Shown: positions 34,285-44,631, numbered from the stretch's first letter. The stretch is 64,000 bases of DNA from an uncultured Ruminococcus sp. (GCA_900541505.1 UQKK01000012.1:1-64000); one strand, 5' to 3'. A program made the numbers and translations. The notes: a model not told the origin generated them from the letters alone.

Positions 34285-35826
34285 TTATTTTCCTTCTATA
34301 ATTTCACTATTTTTCGTGTTTTTATCTGCTTTTGGATATAAATGTAGTCTATCTATTATGTTGTGTATAAATTTACATTTCCACGCAACAAATGCCGCAA
34401 GGTAACAACCAATTAAACATACCCAAAATTGTATAGTTACAATAAAAGTTAGCCATCCTGTAGCCTCTGCTCTGGGAATAAGAAAGAATGTAGTCAAAGC
34501 CATTAATATAACCGTATTGACAAAAATATTTTTTCCAAACCAATATACTGCATAAATCAAAAAAAAGCCTATTATCAAACCAATTACTACTACTCCTATA
34601 TAATCAAAGTCAACATAACTTTCTAAGATATAGGAAGACCCCCATCCTCTACCACTTAAGTATTCTTCCTTCATCGTTGCATAAGACAAATGGTGTGAGA
34701 GATTATGGCTTAACTCTGCATTTTCCAGTGTGTTTCCTGAAGGTAATCCTTCTGTTCCAAAAATCTTTTGACCTAATGTTCCTCGATAAATATAATCTAT
34801 AATTCCTCCAAAAGTGTAATTTGAAGATTGTAGTCGCATACTTTCTATATAGCCATACGCCAATTGAATAACATTAAACGTCACTCCCTGTGAATAAAAA
34901 AAATCAGTTATATATCTTAATGGGTTTTCTATCTTTATTGCCATACCTGCCCGGATATATGCCAAAACCATCATAAGAATAGTCATTATAGGAGCGCTAC
35001 ACCCTACAATTATCTTCTCAAATTTTCCCATCCATTTTTCTTTATTTTCCACTGTTTCTCTAAATAAATAGTAGACCAAAATAAATAAACTGTTAAGTAC
35101 GATTGGATTTCTAAGTCCAATAATTAAAGATGGAATCGCAGATACTGCAAACAGAACCAGTGGTACAAATGCTCGCCTTTTACGAGGAAATGTTGCCAGA
35201 AATATACACAAACTGATTTTCATAAATGAGGCCAATGTATAAAATAATGCCGGGAATCCATTTTGAAAATCAGTATAATAAGACATATAATTATTTATAT
35301 TTGAGAAAAGCAACGGTTCTAATTCCTGTAAAAAATACATCGGATACGTCACATAAAATACCAGCATGGAAACTACTTGAAGGTTTTCTTTAAATCCTTC
35401 TTTTCTAATTTTTACGTTTTTCTCCTCAAGTCTTCTTACGAATAATCTGCATTTATTATGCATAAATTCTGCCAAATATCCACCGATTATAAGTGAATAC
35501 AAGGAAACTCCGACCAATGTTAATGCAAACCACGCTGAATCAGTAGTCTCGCGTACTGCTCTCCACCATTCTTCACCTCGAAACATAGCTATAACAGGTC
35601 TTGATACTAAAAAAGTAAAAAAAGTTATATTAAACAAAAGATAAATGAAACGTTTTGAATATTGCTCCAAATAAAATAAAATATTGTGTATAAATATTAC
35701 CAAAAATCCCCAGACAAACAGATTTAATAATTGAAATTTATATGCAATAATCTGGACAGCAATTCCCATAATCAGAATCATATATTTAAAAACCGCAAAC
35801 CATTTTGAATGGATAAATCCTGTCAT
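34285..35826 (-). CDS. Wzy-type oligosaccharide repeat-unit polymerase
   Basis: The 513-residue protein has about 12-14 spans and a large loop around residues 300-400 including SSNYTFGGIIDYIYRG and LSHHLSYATMKEEYLSGRGWGSSY, which resembles the O-antigen polymerase Wzy family (PF14296 type). It would join exported repeat units. It overlaps the upstream glycosyltransferase gene by four bases. Confidence 0.85.
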   Translation of the reverse strand: MTGFIHSKWFAVFKYMILIMGIAVQIIAYKFQLLNLFVWGFLVIFIHNILFYLEQYSKRFIYLLFNITFFTFLVSRPVIAMFRGEEWWRAVRETTDSAWFALTLVGVSLYSLIIGGYLAEFMHNKCRLFVRRLEEKNVKIRKEGFKENLQVVSMLVFYVTYPMYFLQELEPLLFSNINNYMSYYTDFQNGFPALFYTLASFMKISLCIFLATFPRKRRAFVPLVLFAVSAIPSLIIGLRNPIVLNSLFILVYYLFRETVENKEKWMGKFEKIIVGCSAPIMTILMMVLAYIRAGMAIKIENPLRYITDFFYSQGVTFNVIQLAYGYIESMRLQSSNYTFGGIIDYIYRGTLGQKIFGTEGLPSGNTLENAELSHNLSHHLSYATMKEEYLSGRGWGSSYILESYVDFDYIGVVVIGLIIGFFLIYAVYWFGKNIFVNTVILMALTTFFLIPRAEATGWLTFIVTIQFWVCLIGCYLAAFVAWKCKFIHNIIDRLHLYPKADKNTKNSEIIEGK

Positions 35827-36842
35827 TTTTCAGCTTTCTCCTTCTGTTTTACCTTCCTACTCCAAGATGGCATTTTTATTATTCCTACAAGAGTTCCTAC
35901 CCCATAAGAAATATGCAAAGAAAGAAAAATAAAAGGAAGCAATATATACTGCCAATATTTTTTTTCTTTTGTTACTGCTATTATTGACATTAACAAATTT
36001 GCTATTACATATATACCAGCTATAATCAACAATGGTAAAACCATCCCTGTAAATGCCATGATACTAGAAATAATTATTGCCAACACAAAGCAAAGAGGTA
36101 CAAAATGATACATAGAAAAACAATATGGACAAATTCCCAAAGTAAGTCCTATCCAGTATCCATTCCCGTATTTTTGTCTAATCATACCTCTCCAGGTACT
36201 CCTAATATGCTGATACGAGATGATATCCGGTCGATAACAAATTTTATACCCTTCTTTGCATATTCTATAATGCATCTCATTATCTTCTGTTCTCCCGAGA
36301 TTCTCATTAAAAAGTCCTGCCTTTTCAAAAACCTCTTTTCTGTATGCCCCATGAAAAACCGTTTTCACATAAGCACTGTGATGACTTCTTCGATAGGAGG
36401 CAATACTGCTGCCAAATAATGATTTTTCTGCAAGGAGTAATGTATGATTCCACGGACTATCTACCTCTGCTATATTAGGCCGAGGTCCTCCGGATATATC
36501 CTCTCCGCTTTCAATACACTGTACATTTTTCCGCACAAAATCGGAAGGAATCTTTGTATGTGCATCTATTCTAAAGATGATATCGCCCTTTGCTTCTTTT
36601 ATAGCAACATTCCATCCCGCTGCCTGTATTTTTTTTGGATTATCTTTGATAACAACTCTTATAAATTCTGAATGTTCCCTTCCAAACGCCTCCATCATTT
36701 TTCTTGTACTATCTGTAGACATTGCATTTACAAACACAATTTCCATTTTGTCATGTGGATAATCCTGATTTTGAATGTCATTAAATAGCGAAGGAAGAGT
36801 CTTCTCTTCATTATAAGCAATTACGCAAAATGATACAATCAT
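35823..36842 (-). CDS. Glycosyltransferase family 2 with C-terminal membrane spans
   Basis: VSFCVIAYNEEKTLPSLF opens a GT2 domain; FRIDAHTKIPSDF carries the metal-binding Asp and GRTEDNEMHYRI the catalytic-base region. Three to four C-terminal hydrophobic segments (residues about 235-330) tether it to the membrane, as in ExoA/succinoglycan-type transferases. It probably adds a sugar to the undecaprenyl-linked unit. Confidence 0.92.
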   Translation of the reverse strand: MIVSFCVIAYNEEKTLPSLFNDIQNQDYPHDKMEIVFVNAMSTDSTRKMMEAFGREHSEFIRVVIKDNPKKIQAAGWNVAIKEAKGDIIFRIDAHTKIPSDFVRKNVQCIESGEDISGGPRPNIAEVDSPWNHTLLLAEKSLFGSSIASYRRSHHSAYVKTVFHGAYRKEVFEKAGLFNENLGRTEDNEMHYRICKEGYKICYRPDIISYQHIRSTWRGMIRQKYGNGYWIGLTLGICPYCFSMYHFVPLCFVLAIIISSIMAFTGMVLPLLIIAGIYVIANLLMSIIAVTKEKKYWQYILLPFIFLSLHISYGVGTLVGIIKMPSWSRKVKQKEKAEK

Positions 36843-36875
36843 TCATTTCTCCCCGGTTTTACCAATCTTTTTCGC

Positions 36876-37409
36876 CTACTCAAAAAGCATTTTCCCGCAA
36901 TGACTACATTTCCCCTTCTCATCAAGTTTATGTCCACATTGACATACTTTCCCTATCTGCCTTGCAGGATTTCCAACTACTAATGTATGTGGCGGTACAT
37001 CTTTCGTAACAACACTGCCCGCTCCTACCATAGCATACTCACCAATTGTTATTCCGCATACAATTGTCGCATTTGCACCTATAGAAGCTCCTCTTTTTAC
37101 TCGTGTCTCGTATACTTCCCATTCTTCTGAAAAAGCCCTTGGATAAAAATCATTGGTAAACGTCATAGAAGGTCCCAAAAACACATCATCTTCTATGGTA
37201 ACCCCATGATAGATATTTACATTATTTTGAATTTTTACATGATTCCCTATTTTAACATCACTGTCAATATATACATTTTTACTGATAATACAGCCCCTGC
37301 CCAAACATGCGTTTTCCCGCACCTGTGCCTGATTCCAAATTTTCGTTCCTTCTCCTATTACTGCCTTATCCGACACTTCTGCAGTTGGGTGTACATAAAT
37401 ACTTTCCAT
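36876..37409 (-). CDS. Left-handed beta-helix N-acetyltransferase (WbpD/WlbB-like)
   Basis: Hexapeptide repeats (IGEGTKIWNQAQVRENACLG, then VKIGNHVKIQNNV) fill the 177-residue protein. The tail has two Cys pairs, CQCGHKLD and CSHCG, a small zinc-ribbon. Family members acetylate the 3-amino group of UDP-2-acetamido-3-amino uronic acids. A paralogue with the same layout is at 41885-42469. Which one serves the pathway is not clear. Confidence 0.9.
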   Translation of the reverse strand: MESIYVHPTAEVSDKAVIGEGTKIWNQAQVRENACLGRGCIISKNVYIDSDVKIGNHVKIQNNVNIYHGVTIEDDVFLGPSMTFTNDFYPRAFSEEWEVYETRVKRGASIGANATIVCGITIGEYAMVGAGSVVTKDVPPHTLVVGNPARQIGKVCQCGHKLDEKGKCSHCGKMLFE

Positions 37410-37445
37410 GTCATCCTCCTATATCAACACTTATCGTAAGATATA

Positions 37446-38492
37446 TCACATTTTTGCAGCCACCATAAACATTTCTTTAGAATCTAATGGTTTTTGTCTG
37501 CCAAGATAAATGTCTTTCAAGATATGGCTATTTTTATCTTTATCATGATATTTACAAACATACTCTCTTCCTTGAACGCCCAAATTATATCTCAGCTCTG
37601 AATCCTTGATTAGTTTTTCTATTGCTGACTTAATAGATGATACATCTGCCTCAAATATGGGCAGTTCATCTGGAAAAGTCTTTCTCATTTCTTCAGTCAC
37701 ATGAGCAATGACCGGCTTTCCCAAAGCCATTGCTTCTATCGCAAAAACACCATACGTGCCTATCAGAATTTGATCGATAATAATATCTGCCTTTGAGTAA
37801 ATCTCAAAAGCTTCTTTTTGTGTTTTTCCTTCTACCAATATCAGCTCATAGTCCAATTCAATTTCTTCCAGTGCTTTTAATATAAATTCTGTTCCTTTCT
37901 TTTTCCGCGAACTAGGCGCATGTACAATTATCGGTTTTTTAACATTTTTGTTCGGATAAATCGGTTTAAAATTATTAAACTCAACGCGCAACGGTACATA
38001 ATAAACCGGAATATTAACTGGCGGCAAATGAGGCAGCAACTCTTTATCATGCAAAATAATACCATCTGCATATGAAATCATATTTTCTATCCTTTTTTGC
38101 TGCTTTCTGTTGATTGAAGGCATGTCCATATATGGGTACGCTTGACGATTAAATACCCACCTCAAATCAGAACCATGAAACTCTAAATAAATCTTTTTCT
38201 TTAATGCCTTCAGCAAACATAAATCTATACCTGATGGTATCAATGAATGTCCAAAATGAAAATGAAAACAATCATATTTAAATATAGCTGATATTGCAAA
38301 TTTTAAGGCTTTCACTGTATAAAATGGAAATAAAATCTTATGATGACCAATCTTTAAATCATAGTCTACTCCATAATTTATCTTATTGGTTCTGTATGTG
38401 ACCATCTTAGCATCTATCCCAAGATTCCTCAGACCTCTTACGGAATTTATGCCCTGCCCTGCCACCTCTGATACCCCATGTAAAACCTTCAT
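37446..38492 (-). CDS. Glycosyltransferase family 4
   Basis: This 348-residue protein is a probable GT-B enzyme. It starts MKVLHGVSEVAGQGINSVRG; IIVHAPSSRKKKGTEFILKA marks the start of the second Rossmann domain and GTYGVFAIEAMALGKPVIAH the C-terminal donor-binding helix with its Glu. It lies in the middle of the capsule operon; donor unknown. Confidence 0.9.
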   Translation of the reverse strand: MKVLHGVSEVAGQGINSVRGLRNLGIDAKMVTYRTNKINYGVDYDLKIGHHKILFPFYTVKALKFAISAIFKYDCFHFHFGHSLIPSGIDLCLLKALKKKIYLEFHGSDLRWVFNRQAYPYMDMPSINRKQQKRIENMISYADGIILHDKELLPHLPPVNIPVYYVPLRVEFNNFKPIYPNKNVKKPIIVHAPSSRKKKGTEFILKALEEIELDYELILVEGKTQKEAFEIYSKADIIIDQILIGTYGVFAIEAMALGKPVIAHVTEEMRKTFPDELPIFEADVSSIKSAIEKLIKDSELRYNLGVQGREYVCKYHDKDKNSHILKDIYLGRQKPLDSKEMFMVAAKM

Positions 38493-38503
38493 TTAGCACC
38501 TCG

Positions 38504-39664
38504 TTATTCCTGCAAAAGCTTTATTATCTCGTCCTGCTCATCTTCTGACAATTCCGGAAACATCGGTAATGCAAAAATATTTTTGCAGACATCTTCTACA
38601 ACAGGTAAATCACCTTCTTTATATCCTAATTTCAAAAATACTTTCTGTAAATGCATTGGAACTGGATAATATGTTCCTGTTGCAATACCATTTTGATGCA
38701 ATTTCTCTATAATAGCCTCTCGATTTTTATTCTGAATAGAGAGAATATGATATACCATCTCAGATTCATTCGTTTCTTTCTGAAAAACAAACGCGTTCTC
38801 CAAGCCTTTTTTGTATCTTGCTGCCAGCTTTCTCCTGTTTTGATTCCATTCATCAATATATTTTAATTTAACATTCAACACAGCAGCCTGCATCTCATCT
38901 AATCTCGAATTATATCCTATTAAATAATTATAATATTTTTCAAAACCTTCTACATACTTGGCATCATCTTTAAAGCCGGGGTTAAGCAACTCTTTTGCCT
39001 CTTTTCCCAGAGTTCCACTTCCATGGTTCTTCAATGCCTTTACGATTTTAGCAATATTATCGTTATTTGTCGCGACAAGACCGCCATCTCCCATTCCCCC
39101 TAAATTTTTGGTCGGGAAGAAAGAAAAGCATGCCACATCGGAAAGGGTCCCCACTTTTTGACCTTTATATTTCGCTCCAATAGCTTGACAAGCATCCTCA
39201 ATAACATAAAGATTATGCTTTTTAGCTATTTCATTAATCCGGTCCATATTACAGGGATTACCGAAAATATGTACCGGCAGAATTGCTTTTGTTTTTTCTG
39301 TAATCTTTTCCTCTATCAATTCCTCATCTATATTTAATGTTTCTCTGTTTATATCCACAAAAACCGGAACTGCCCCTACTCTTTCAATACTTTCCGCTGT
39401 GGCAAAAAAAGTAAATGGTGTAGTAATAACCTCGTCTCCTTCTTTGATACCTATTGCGGTCAATGCAAGGATTAACGCATCTGTCCCGTTTCCTACACTG
39501 ATAGCATGTTTTACTCCGAGATAACTTCCTATGTTTTCTTCAAAGCTCTGCACTTCTTTTCCCATAATATAATTAGTGGAGCGCATCACTTCCAGAACTT
39601 TGTTTTCTACTTCCTTTTGAATATTTTTATATTGCCCGTTTAAATCAATCAATTTTACCTTCAT
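38504..39664 (-). CDS. PLP-dependent sugar aminotransferase (DegT/DnrJ/EryC1/StrS; WbpE-like)
   Basis: GNGTDALILAL binds the cofactor phosphate, VIEDACQAIGAKYKG carries the PLP-ring Asp, and FSFFPTKNLGGMGDGG holds the PLP-binding Lys. At 386 residues it is standard. In the 2,3-diacetamido-uronate pathway WbpE converts the 3-keto sugar to the 3-amine. It directly precedes an oxidoreductase gene and lies near dehydrogenase, acetyltransferase and epimerase genes, which supports that role. Confidence 0.92.
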   Translation of the reverse strand: MKVKLIDLNGQYKNIQKEVENKVLEVMRSTNYIMGKEVQSFEENIGSYLGVKHAISVGNGTDALILALTAIGIKEGDEVITTPFTFFATAESIERVGAVPVFVDINRETLNIDEELIEEKITEKTKAILPVHIFGNPCNMDRINEIAKKHNLYVIEDACQAIGAKYKGQKVGTLSDVACFSFFPTKNLGGMGDGGLVATNNDNIAKIVKALKNHGSGTLGKEAKELLNPGFKDDAKYVEGFEKYYNYLIGYNSRLDEMQAAVLNVKLKYIDEWNQNRRKLAARYKKGLENAFVFQKETNESEMVYHILSIQNKNREAIIEKLHQNGIATGTYYPVPMHLQKVFLKLGYKEGDLPVVEDVCKNIFALPMFPELSEDEQDEIIKLLQE

Positions 39665-39669
39665 TTTTT

Positions 39670-40671
39670 CTACCTCCCAACTAAATCTTTATCTGCCTTC
39701 TCTAAAATCTTCAACATTCTTATAGCGGATTTCGCATCCGTAGTAGACTCTTTATTTTCCACAATACATATACGGAAATGTTCCAAACTATTATATAAGG
39801 CATCTCCCTGCTCCAATTTAGGGATAACTGCATCTCCTATTCTGCTCTTTACCACAAACTCATCATATTCCATATTTGACAACTTTTCAACATCAAAGCC
39901 TTTATCATATACAATCAATTTATTTACCACATCAACATCATCGTATACCATCATTTTTTTAGTTCCTGCAATAATTAGTCTTCTTTCTTTAATAGGTGAC
40001 AGCCAGCTTGATGTGATATTAGCAAGAAATTGTTCATATTTTAGAGTTAAAAATACAATAGACTCTTTCGCACTATACACCTTTTGTCCCATAGCCATTA
40101 CGTCTGTTGGAACAGCTCCTTCTGTCAAATAATCGATAATTGACAAATCATGTACGCTTAAATCCCACATAGAGCTCACATCATTCTTTATGTTCCCCAA
40201 ATTAATCCTTGAACAATCAAAATAAATAATATCTCCTAAGTCACCACTGTCAATAATTTCTTTTATTTTTTTAATAACAGGATGATATACCATTATATGA
40301 TCCACATGAATTTTACGCTTCTTTTCAATTGCCAGTTCATACAATTCTTCAGCTTCTTTTACATTATCCGTAAATGGTTTTTCTACATATACATGTTTTC
40401 CAGCTATTAAAGCTTCTTTTGCCAAAGCATAGTGTGCACTAGTTTCAACAGCGAGAGCTACTGCTTCTATTGTTTCATCCTCTAATATTTCCCTGTAATT
40501 CTCTGTATAAGCTAAAGCATTTGCATAAACTTTTTTTGCAAGGTTAAGTCTGTCAGTCCGTTTATCACAGATAATTGCAAACTCAAACGCCTCATTTCTA
40601 TACAGATTTTTTGCCACATTCGGTCCCCAATAGCCATAACCTATTAAGGCAATTTTAATCTTTTCAGTCAT
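39670..40671 (-). CDS. Gfo/Idh/MocA-family nucleotide-sugar oxidoreductase
   Basis: The N-terminal NAD-binding fold reads IALIGYGYWGPNVAKNL; HVYVEKPFTDNVKEAEEL contains the conserved EKP with its Lys; DLSVHDLSIIDYL fits the substrate-side His. At 333 residues it is typical. It is a candidate WbpB-type 3-oxidase of UDP-GlcNAcA. A second family member with different sequence is at 42469-43542. Confidence 0.9.
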   Translation of the reverse strand: MTEKIKIALIGYGYWGPNVAKNLYRNEAFEFAIICDKRTDRLNLAKKVYANALAYTENYREILEDETIEAVALAVETSAHYALAKEALIAGKHVYVEKPFTDNVKEAEELYELAIEKKRKIHVDHIMVYHPVIKKIKEIIDSGDLGDIIYFDCSRINLGNIKNDVSSMWDLSVHDLSIIDYLTEGAVPTDVMAMGQKVYSAKESIVFLTLKYEQFLANITSSWLSPIKERRLIIAGTKKMMVYDDVDVVNKLIVYDKGFDVEKLSNMEYDEFVVKSRIGDAVIPKLEQGDALYNSLEHFRICIVENKESTTDAKSAIRMLKILEKADKDLVGR

Positions 40672-40722
40672 TTTAGAAATCCTCCTTTTTCAATAACACT
40701 TATTTTGCACTGTAATAATTTA

Positions 40723-41829
40723 TCATGTCGACAAATCACTGACTACCTTTTGCGCTCTAACTGTCCACAGATTTTCCTCTCTTACCCTTATCATACTATC
40801 TTTCATTTCATCTAAAATCATTGGATGCCTCATGATATTTTCTATACACTTTTTTAAAGCGTCTTCTTTATACTCTACTGCCCATCCTATATTATTCTTT
40901 TCTATAAATCTTCCAGCTTCCGTATCCGCAGTACCAATGATAGGCTTTAAATTCCCCAGATATTCAAACACTTTTATAGGCATTGCCATGCTCATATATT
41001 TACCTTTTCCTGCAAATGCACAACATAAATCTGCCCATCTATAATACTTTTTCAAGCCTTCACCCATTTCATGTACAATATTTATTCTAGGAGTGACATA
41101 CTTCTCACATAAGTGTTTATTATCTAGCCACTCTTTTTCTTTACAACACAATACCAGTTCTACATCTGGTATTTGACTTATGGCTTTTAAAAACAATGAT
41201 ATATCATAAATACGACTAATACCACCTACATAAAATATTTTCAATGGTTTTCTAAACGTTCTCTTCATGTCTAAAGCTTCCACGTTTTCACACCCAGGTG
41301 GCAAAATTTCCATTTTACTTAACAAATCCGGATATTCTTTTAAATATGCAGCCACTGCCGATGATGGCAAATAAAATTTATCTATAAGTTTTCTGTATCT
41401 ATATAAATCATAGCGATACATAGGAATTGATATAATCTTCTTATACCACGGCACTGCGTTTTTATAAATATCAAATTTCCACTGTATATCTCTATAGTAA
41501 AGTCCTATTTTAATCCCATATTTTCTGCAATACTCAAAAAAGCCAAAATCCAAAGTAGGATACTGAGGCAAATGGTTTTTCTCCGTCAAAAGTGTAGGCA
41601 TAGTACTACTTTCTGAATATAGGAACTCATATTTCATGCCTATTTTTATGTTGTTTTCGATTTCTTTTATTTGCGCTTTCCTTTGTCTCCCATATCCCAT
41701 CACATAGTCAACATGGTATCCCAATTCCTTAAATGCATTAAGCATTTTCCAAGGTCTAATTCCTGAACCCGATGCACCAACCGCAGGCAAATAATTGGGA
41801 ACGTGAAAGATACATCTTTTTTCTATCAT
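40723..41829 (-). CDS. Glycosyltransferase (GT-B fold, probable family 4)
   Basis: The 368-residue protein begins CIFHVPNYLPAVGASGSGIRPW. LKIFYVGGISRIYDISLFL marks the donor domain, and AMPIKVFEYLGNLKPIIGT gives the C-terminal Glu-containing helix. It is a soluble cytoplasmic transferase of the capsule operon; specificity unknown. Confidence 0.88.
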   Translation of the reverse strand: MIEKRCIFHVPNYLPAVGASGSGIRPWKMLNAFKELGYHVDYVMGYGRQRKAQIKEIENNIKIGMKYEFLYSESSTMPTLLTEKNHLPQYPTLDFGFFEYCRKYGIKIGLYYRDIQWKFDIYKNAVPWYKKIISIPMYRYDLYRYRKLIDKFYLPSSAVAAYLKEYPDLLSKMEILPPGCENVEALDMKRTFRKPLKIFYVGGISRIYDISLFLKAISQIPDVELVLCCKEKEWLDNKHLCEKYVTPRINIVHEMGEGLKKYYRWADLCCAFAGKGKYMSMAMPIKVFEYLGNLKPIIGTADTEAGRFIEKNNIGWAVEYKEDALKKCIENIMRHPMILDEMKDSMIRVREENLWTVRAQKVVSDLST

Positions 41830-41884
41830 TCTATTTCCTCTTTACAAATTTACTATTTATAAAATTTTGTTTTACTTAATGTTT

Positions 41885-42469
41885 TTATTCAATCTCATTT
41901 TCTAAAGTTTTACAAATCAAATAATCATTTTTCACCAAATATTCTCTTCCACACTTTTTACAAGTCAGCTTATCTTTTAGTATTTCCCCACATTCACAGA
42001 CCCATCCTATCTGCTTTGCCGGTACTCCTGCCATCAAGGCATAATCCGGCACATCTTTTGTCACGACTGCGCCAGCAGCAATCATAGCCCACCTGCCAAT
42101 TTCATGACCGCAAACGATTGTCGCATTCGCTCCAACAGTTGCACCTTCTCTAAGAACCGTTCTTTTATAACCGGTATTTCCCTTTGGATATTTTGCTCTT
42201 GGGGTTAAATCATTAGTAAATACCATCGAAGGACCACAAAATACGTAGTCCTCCAGTTCAACCCCTTCATAAATTGACACATTATTCTGAACTTTTACTC
42301 CATTGCCAATTTTTACATGATTAGAAACATTCACATTTTGCCCAAAAGAGCAGTTTTCTCCTATGTCTGCCCCACTTTGAATATGGCAAAAATGCCATAT
42401 TTTCGTCCCTTTTCCAATCTTTACATTGTCATCAATATAACTGCTCTCATGAACAAAATACTCTTTCAT
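41885..42469 (-). CDS. Left-handed beta-helix N-acetyltransferase (WbpD/WlbB-like)
   Basis: Hexapeptide repeats run through most of the 194 residues (IGKGTKIWHFCHIQSGADIG and NVKIGKG-type turns), with His residues in the region used by WlbB as catalytic base, and a tail with CECGEILKD and CKKCG. It overlaps the following oxidoreductase-coding gene by one base, so this copy is probably the pathway enzyme that acetylates the 3-amino uronic acid. Confidence 0.92.
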   Translation of the reverse strand: MKEYFVHESSYIDDNVKIGKGTKIWHFCHIQSGADIGENCSFGQNVNVSNHVKIGNGVKVQNNVSIYEGVELEDYVFCGPSMVFTNDLTPRAKYPKGNTGYKRTVLREGATVGANATIVCGHEIGRWAMIAAGAVVTKDVPDYALMAGVPAKQIGWVCECGEILKDKLTCKKCGREYLVKNDYLICKTLENEIE

Positions 42470-43542
42470 TAAAATTCTCCTGTCATATCAATACTTGCAA
42501 ATTCATCCAATGGTAATTTTACAGCTTTTCCCTCTTTCTGGCTCTTATAAATTGCCAGCACCAACTCTAATGCATTTCTCCCTGCATATGCGTCTACGTA
42601 TGGCTGCCTGTCATTTTTTATAGCAGCAATTACATCCGCATACAAACTAGTATGACCATTCCCATATACATTGCTTGTCTGCTCTTCCAGCCCTTTGTTC
42701 TTTTTATCTTCTTCTGTCTCATCTGCAAAATTCCAGACATCAATATTATTTGTAGATTTTCCGCCTAATTTTACAGTCCCGTTTTCGCCAAACAAATACA
42801 ACGTTTCCTCAAGATTCTGAGGATAAACATTCGTCGTACCTTCAATTGTAGCAACAGCGCCATTTTTGAATTTCACAACTGCCATTCCAATGTCCTCTGC
42901 CTCCAAATAGTGATGGAACTGCTGCTTTGTAACCCCATATACTTCATCAATTTCGTTACCCATCATCCAACGGAGTAAATCGATTCCGTGAATACACTGA
43001 TTCATCAGTGCCCCGCCGTCCTGCGCCCAGGTTCCGCGCCATGGTGCCTGTGTATAATAATCCTTATTACGATTCCAACGGACATGGATGGAGCCATGCG
43101 AAAGTTTTCCAAACCGACCGGATTCTAAAGCTTTTCTCATCTCCTGGACAGCGATATTAAAGCGGTTCTGATGACAGGCAGAAACTTTTACCCCCTTTTC
43201 CTCAGACAAACGGATAATCTTATCTGCATCTTCTATACTCATAGCCATCGGCTTTTCAATAATAACATTAATGCCATGTTCAATACAATATAACGCAATT
43301 TCCGCATGGATTCCACTTTCTGTTGCGATACCAATCAATTCCAGGTCATTTTCCTCTATCATTTTTTTATAATCTGTGTATCGCTTAATACTTGTATCGT
43401 TTTCCAGACCATGCTTTGCAAGGACGCTCTCTATATGTTCCGGTATAACATCACATGCCGCGACAAATTCTAACTGATTATTTACGACTGCTTTTACATG
43501 ATTTGTTGAAATTCTTCCACATCCAATTAATGCATATTTCAT
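42469..43542 (-). CDS. Gfo/Idh/MocA-family oxidoreductase (WbpB/WlbA-like)
   Basis: MKYALIGCGRISTNHVKAV opens the NAD-binding domain, NVIIEKPMAMSIEDADK has the EKP motif, and GGALMNQCIHGIDLLRWMMG carries the His of the sugar site. The family oxidises the 3-position of UDP-GlcNAcA. Next to an acetyltransferase, an epimerase and a UDP-sugar dehydrogenase, it fits as the second step of UDP-2,3-diacetamido-uronic acid synthesis. Confidence 0.92.
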   Translation of the reverse strand: MKYALIGCGRISTNHVKAVVNNQLEFVAACDVIPEHIESVLAKHGLENDTSIKRYTDYKKMIEENDLELIGIATESGIHAEIALYCIEHGINVIIEKPMAMSIEDADKIIRLSEEKGVKVSACHQNRFNIAVQEMRKALESGRFGKLSHGSIHVRWNRNKDYYTQAPWRGTWAQDGGALMNQCIHGIDLLRWMMGNEIDEVYGVTKQQFHHYLEAEDIGMAVVKFKNGAVATIEGTTNVYPQNLEETLYLFGENGTVKLGGKSTNNIDVWNFADETEEDKKNKGLEEQTSNVYGNGHTSLYADVIAAIKNDRQPYVDAYAGRNALELVLAIYKSQKEGKAVKLPLDEFASIDMTGEF

Positions 43543-43548
43543 TTTCTT

Positions 43549-44631
43549 TTATTCTCCTATCAATTTACATATTTTTTCTGCTGCGTGTCCGGTTCCATAA
43601 TAAGCCTTTTTATTTTTTATATCTACTTTCGTATTTCTAACTTTTTTCAAAATATCCTCTGTATCCGGTTTTGCCAAAATATTGTGATTTCCGATTAAGG
43701 TCTCAACCCATTCCGTCTGATCTCTCACAGTCACACACGGAGTATTCAGTATATACGTTTCCTTTTGCAGACCGCCAGAATCTGTAATTGCCTTTTCAGC
43801 ATGTTTAACAAAATACAGCATATCCAAATATCCCAATGGCTGCACAAAAAGAATATTTTTGTAATGGTATTTCGTATGCAGCTCTGTCACAAGCCCTTTT
43901 GTTCTTGGATGAACTGGAAATATGACCGGAACCTCCAACTGTTCAAACGCTGCCAGTATCTGCTGTATCTTTTCGATACTATCTGTATTCTCAGCCCGAT
44001 GAATAGTCGCTAAATACCATCTGTCTTTCGCGCTTATCTTCTCATACAGTCCTTCCAAATGTGAAAAATAGTACTCACTTGAATGTTCTTCTAAAAGGCG
44101 TGAATAATATAAAACGGCATCACACATTACATCCCCTATATTATAAACGCCTTCTATAATCGCCTCTTTTCTGAGATTTTCTACCGCAACTTCCGTAGGG
44201 CATAATAAAAGCGTAGATATGCGGTCAGTCAAAATCCGATTCTGTTCTTCTGGCATCCGCATATTATAGGAACGCAACCCTGCCTCTACATGTATGATTG
44301 GAATATGAATTTTGGAAGCAGCAATAGCTCCTGCCAAGGTCGAATTCGTATCCCCATATACCATCAGGTAATCCGGATTTTCCTTTAAGAGTACATCCTC
44401 AATTCCTATCATCATTTCTGCCGTCTGCCGTGCATGGCTTCCGGATCCCACACCCAAATTTATATCTGGTTTCGGAATATGTAGCTCCTCAAAGAACACC
44501 TCTGACATATTATTATCATAGTGCTGCCCCGTGTGTACCAATATCTCTCTATGCTTTTCCCTAATAATTCGTGATACTGCCGCAGCTTTGATAAACTGTG
44601 GGCGTGCTCCTACCACTGTTACTATTTTCAT
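43549..44631 (-). CDS. wecB: Non-hydrolysing UDP-N-acetylglucosamine 2-epimerase (WecB/WbpI-like)
   Basis: VVGARPQFIKAAAVSR, VHTGQHYDNNMS, GDTNSTLAGA, HVEAGLRS, HRAENTDS and TDSGGLQKE are the successive family motifs in 360 residues. The enzyme inverts C2 of UDP-GlcNAc or, as WbpI, of UDP-GlcNAc3NAcA to the mannuronic form. The surrounding genes favour the second, but the substrate cannot be fixed from sequence. Confidence 0.94.
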   Translation of the reverse strand: MKIVTVVGARPQFIKAAAVSRIIREKHREILVHTGQHYDNNMSEVFFEELHIPKPDINLGVGSGSHARQTAEMMIGIEDVLLKENPDYLMVYGDTNSTLAGAIAASKIHIPIIHVEAGLRSYNMRMPEEQNRILTDRISTLLLCPTEVAVENLRKEAIIEGVYNIGDVMCDAVLYYSRLLEEHSSEYYFSHLEGLYEKISAKDRWYLATIHRAENTDSIEKIQQILAAFEQLEVPVIFPVHPRTKGLVTELHTKYHYKNILFVQPLGYLDMLYFVKHAEKAITDSGGLQKETYILNTPCVTVRDQTEWVETLIGNHNILAKPDTEDILKKVRNTKVDIKNKKAYYGTGHAAEKICKLIGE

